Source of the DNA: JAHFUS01 sp035689115
GTDB taxonomy: Bacteria > Actinomycetota > Acidimicrobiia > Acidimicrobiales > GCA-2861595
Length of the DNA: 17,132 bases
Assembly: GCA_035689115.1 (NCBI GenBank)
Contig: DASSMA010000048.1
Span: 1-17,132, forward strand
Direction of reading: 5' to 3'
Both the position numbers and the translations under genes were made by a program. Below are positions 15,226 to 17,132 of the stretch, in pieces; position 1 is the stretch's first letter, and each line of letters begins with the position of its first letter. The notes under the pieces are model-generated. The model did no database searches. It was not told the origin of the DNA and saw nothing but the letters and a program-made list of their open reading frames with translations.

Positions 15226-15838
15226 CGACGACCGCGTGGCCTACCTGTCCGGCGACGCCGGCGCGCCGCTCGACCCCGACGAGCGGGCCGCCCTCGACGA
15301 CCTCCGCGCCCTGCTGGACGACCCGTCGCTGTGGGAGGAGCCCGACCCGGCCCTCGAGGACCGCGTGGTGGCCGCCGTCGGCGCCGAGGCGGGCACACGC
15401 TCGGCGCCGGCCCCCCGCCGGCCGCGCCGCCTGTTCCTCCTGGTCGCCGCCGCCGCCGTGGTGGTGGTCGGGCTGGCGGCGGGCGTGCTGGCAACCCGGC
15501 CGAGCGGCCGGCCCTACCGCGTGGCGCTGGCGGCCACCGCCGGCAACCAGGCGGCCGGCTCAGGCCAGGTGACGTTCTCCCGCACGACGTCGGGGTGGCG
15601 GATCGAGCTGCGGGCCCCCTCGCTCCCCCGGCTCGACGGCGGCCGCTTCTACGAGGCGTGGATGGAGGACGGCGCCGGCACCCGCGTCGCCGTCGGGACG
15701 TTCAACGAGGGCCGCCGGGTCACGCTGTGGTCGGGCGTGTCCCCCAAGGCGTTCCCCGTCGTCACCGTCACGGCGGAGCAGGCCGGCGGGCGGGGCGGCC
15801 CCACCGTCCTCGCCGGCCAAGTGAAGCGGCCGGACTGA
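15215..15838 (+). CDS. Anti-sigma factor, RskA-like, single-pass membrane protein
   Basis: The 207-residue protein has an acidic N-terminal cytoplasmic region (1-60), a proline/arginine stretch (RRPRRLF), one membrane helix at about 73-93 and an extracytoplasmic domain. That domain ends with FYEAWMEDGAGTRVAVGTF, ITLW-like VTLWSG, and FPVVTVTAEQAGG...VLAG, the pattern of RskA-type anti-sigma-K factors. The N-terminal region carries no HxxxCxxC zinc motif, so binding to the sigma factor would be zinc-independent. Family members hold the sigma factor inactive and are released by regulated proteolysis. GAGGAAGGAG at 15197-15206 precedes ATG 15215. The start lies 11 bp inside the sigma gene, so the two products are probably made in a coupled ratio. 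The anti-sigma region is short, about 70 residues before the helix. Confidence 0.88.
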   Translation: MTTDDDRVAYLSGDAGAPLDPDERAALDDLRALLDDPSLWEEPDPALEDRVVAAVGAEAGTRSAPAPRRPRRLFLLVAAAAVVVVGLAAGVLATRPSGRPYRVALAATAGNQAAGSGQVTFSRTTSGWRIELRAPSLPRLDGGRFYEAWMEDGAGTRVAVGTFNEGRRVTLWSGVSPKAFPVVTVTAEQAGGRGGPTVLAGQVKRPD

Positions 15839-15856
15839 CTGCTCCAGTTCCCGCGC

Positions 15857-16882
15857 TCACGCGTTGCTGGAGCGCTCCCACAGGTTGATGCCCGAGTCGA
15901 CGGCGTGGACGTCGATCTCGGCCAGCTCCTCGTCGGTGAAGGCGGGGCCGGACAGGGCGCCCAGGCTGTCCTCCAGCTGCTCGACGCTGCTGGCGCCGAT
16001 GAGGGCCGACGTGACCCGCTGGTCGCGCAGCACCCAGGCGATGGCCATCCGGGCGAGGGTCTGGCCCCGGCGGGCGGCGACGCCGTCGAGCGCCCGGACC
16101 CGGGCCAGGTTCTCGTCGCTCAGGTACTCGGGGCGCAGCGAGCCCCGCAGAGCACCGCGAGAGTCGTCGGGCACACCCTGCAGGTAGCGGCCGGTGAGCA
16201 TGCCCTGGGCCAGGGGCGAGAAGACGATGCACCCGGCGCCAATCTCGTCGAGGGCGTCCAGCAGCCCGCCCTCGATCCAGCGGTTCAGCAGCGAGTAGGA
16301 GGGCTGGTGGATGAGCAGGGGCGTGCCCAGGCCGGCCAGCACGGCCGCCGCCTCCCTCGTCCGCTCGGCCGAGTAGGAGGAGATGCCGGCGTAGAGCGCC
16401 TTGCCCTGGCGCACGGCCGTGTCGAGGGCGCCCATCGTCTCCTCCACGGGCGTGTCGGGGTCGACGCGGTGCGAGTAGAAGATGTCGACGTAGTCGAGCC
16501 CCATCCGCCGCAGGCTCTGGTCGAGGCTGGACAGGAGGTACTTGCGGGAGCCCCAGTCGCCGTAGGGCCCCGGCCACATGTCGTAGCCGGCCTTGGATGA
16601 GATCACCAGTTCGTCCCGGTACGGCCGGAAGTCGTCGCGCAGATGCCGGCCGAAGTTCGTCTCCGCGCTGCCGTAGGGCGGGCCGTAATTGTTCGCCAGG
16701 TCGAAATGGGTGACGCCCAGGTCGAATGCGCGCCGCAGGATCTCCCGTTGGGTGTCGAAGGGATTGACGTCGCCGAAGTTCTGCCACAGGCCCAGCGACA
16801 CCGCCGGGAGCTTCAGGCCGTGGCGCCCGGCCCGCCGGTAGGGCATGTTCTCGTACCGGCTGTCCGCCGCGATGTAGGTCAT
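15857..16882 (-). CDS. Aldo/keto reductase, YghZ/Kv-beta-like
   Basis: The 341-residue enzyme is an NAD(P)H-dependent aldehyde/ketone reductase of the AKR (beta/alpha)8-barrel superfamily, cytoplasmic. The catalytic tetrad is complete: Asp61 and Tyr66 in FDLANNYGPPYGSAE, Lys97 in SSKAGY and His138 in YSHRVD. The early WQNFGD, the WPGPYGDWGSRKYL insert and the C-terminal LIGASSVEQLEDSL with terminal LWERSSNA resemble YghZ/L-glyceraldehyde-3-phosphate reductases. ATG 16882 has GGGGAG nine bases upstream; an in-frame GTG at 16939 would add 19 residues but lacks a ribosome site. It converges with the anti-sigma gene, leaving an 18-bp gap with no evident terminator hairpin. The physiological substrate is not deducible; methylglyoxal or a triose are possibilities. 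Confidence 0.93.
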   Translation of the reverse strand: MTYIAADSRYENMPYRRAGRHGLKLPAVSLGLWQNFGDVNPFDTQREILRRAFDLGVTHFDLANNYGPPYGSAETNFGRHLRDDFRPYRDELVISSKAGYDMWPGPYGDWGSRKYLLSSLDQSLRRMGLDYVDIFYSHRVDPDTPVEETMGALDTAVRQGKALYAGISSYSAERTREAAAVLAGLGTPLLIHQPSYSLLNRWIEGGLLDALDEIGAGCIVFSPLAQGMLTGRYLQGVPDDSRGALRGSLRPEYLSDENLARVRALDGVAARRGQTLARMAIAWVLRDQRVTSALIGASSVEQLEDSLGALSGPAFTDEELAEIDVHAVDSGINLWERSSNA

Positions 16883-17018
16883 CCGGTCATTCTCCCCGGG
16901 CCGGCCAACGGCGCTCGCTTGCGGGTCGACACCACGCACGGAGTAGGACGTCCGGTCAGATCACCCGGTTGAGCGGTAGCGTGTCTGCGGACGACACACA
17001 CCTGAGAAGGGAAGCACC
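16883..17018 (+). promoter_or_regulatory. Divergent intergenic region with a -10-like element
   Basis: This 136-bp gap separates the reductase gene from the rightward zinc-ribbon gene. TAGCGT (16977-16982) fits a TAnnnT -10 box for the rightward gene, placing a start site about 28 bases before its ATG. No good -35 is seen at 17 bp. GTGTC (16981-16985) and GACAC (16993-16997) form a small inverted repeat downstream. No clear promoter is seen for the leftward gene. Confidence 0.35.
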
Positions 17019-17132
17019 ATGGCTGAGACCTACAACGGGTACTGCGTCAAATGTAAAGAGAAGCGGGATTTCGAGGGCGAGGTCGGCGAGACGAACGGCC
17101 GGCGGATGGCCAAGGGGATCTGCCCGGTCTGC
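17019..17132 (+). CDS. Small zinc-ribbon protein, DUF5679-like (3' partial)
   Basis: The first 38 codons are present and the gene runs off the right edge. YCVKCKEKRDFEG and, further on, NGRRMAKGICPVC give two CxxC pairs (Cys9/Cys12 and Cys35/Cys38), a zinc-ribbon arrangement. The spacing and the NGR...AKGxCPVC ending match DUF5679-type proteins, usually well under 100 residues and common in actinobacteria; their function is unknown. GAGAAGGGAAG upstream of ATG 17019 is a good ribosome site. The codons around the first CxxC (AAA, TGT, AAA, GAG, AAG) are unusually AT-rich for this window. Confidence 0.8.
   Translation, partial: MAETYNGYCVKCKEKRDFEGEVGETNGRRMAKGICPVC

Noticed and set aside
15839..15856. 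Terminator between the convergent anti-sigma and reductase genes
   Set aside because: Only 18 bp separate the stops, and neither a hairpin nor a T-run is visible there.
16981..16997. GTGTC/GACAC inverted repeat before the zinc-ribbon gene as a riboswitch or operator
   Set aside because: A five-base-pair stem in GC-rich DNA is too weak to call anything beyond a short palindrome.

Overview
The window is very GC-rich, densely coded DNA with many GTG starts and 4-base stop/start overlaps. It has Sec-type lipoproteins, an ECF sigma/RskA-type anti-sigma pair and a DUF5679-like zinc-ribbon protein. This fits a high-GC actinobacterium, perhaps from class Acidimicrobiia or a relative. The class is an inference from gene content; no rRNA or marker gene is present. 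No tRNA, rRNA, CRISPR array, transposase or phage gene was seen, and no gap between genes exceeds about 140 bp.

Layout. (1) 1-4741, plus strand: a five-gene carbohydrate operon that enters from the left edge. It holds two MalF/MalG-type sugar ABC permeases, a small four-helix membrane protein, a GH1 beta-glycosidase and an MFS transporter. The first four genes are joined by 4-base overlaps (ATGA, ATGA, CTGA). Imported beta-glucosides or short beta-linked oligosaccharides would be hydrolysed in the cytoplasm. The binding protein and ATPase are not in view. (2) 4626-8167, minus strand: a peptide/nickel-type ABC importer with a family 5 lipoprotein and DppB- and DppC-like permeases, but no ATPase genes. 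Its last gene converges on the MFS gene, and the two reading frames overlap by 116 bp. (3) 8228-9139, minus strand: an NMT1/ThiY-like binding-protein gene broken by an in-frame TGA at codon 19. (4) 9215-13075, minus strand: a 1286-residue secreted protein with two P-domain-like modules, Ig-like modules, three tandem units of about 190 residues and ten RTX nonapeptides. (5) 13173-14009, minus strand: a GNAT acetyltransferase. (6) 14094-15838, plus strand: a lipoprotein / ECF sigma / anti-sigma operon, preceded by a candidate ECF-type promoter that would make it self-regulated. (7) 15857-16882, minus strand: an aldo/keto reductase. (8) 17019 to the right edge, plus strand: the start of the DUF5679-like zinc-ribbon gene.

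Most of the window is recognisable metabolism, transport and regulation. The points most worth checking are the stop codon in the binding-protein gene, the architecture of the large secreted protein, the possible autoregulated sigma module, the CTG start of the glycosidase, and the long antiparallel overlap of two transporter genes. I found no convincing evidence of a wholly new system.
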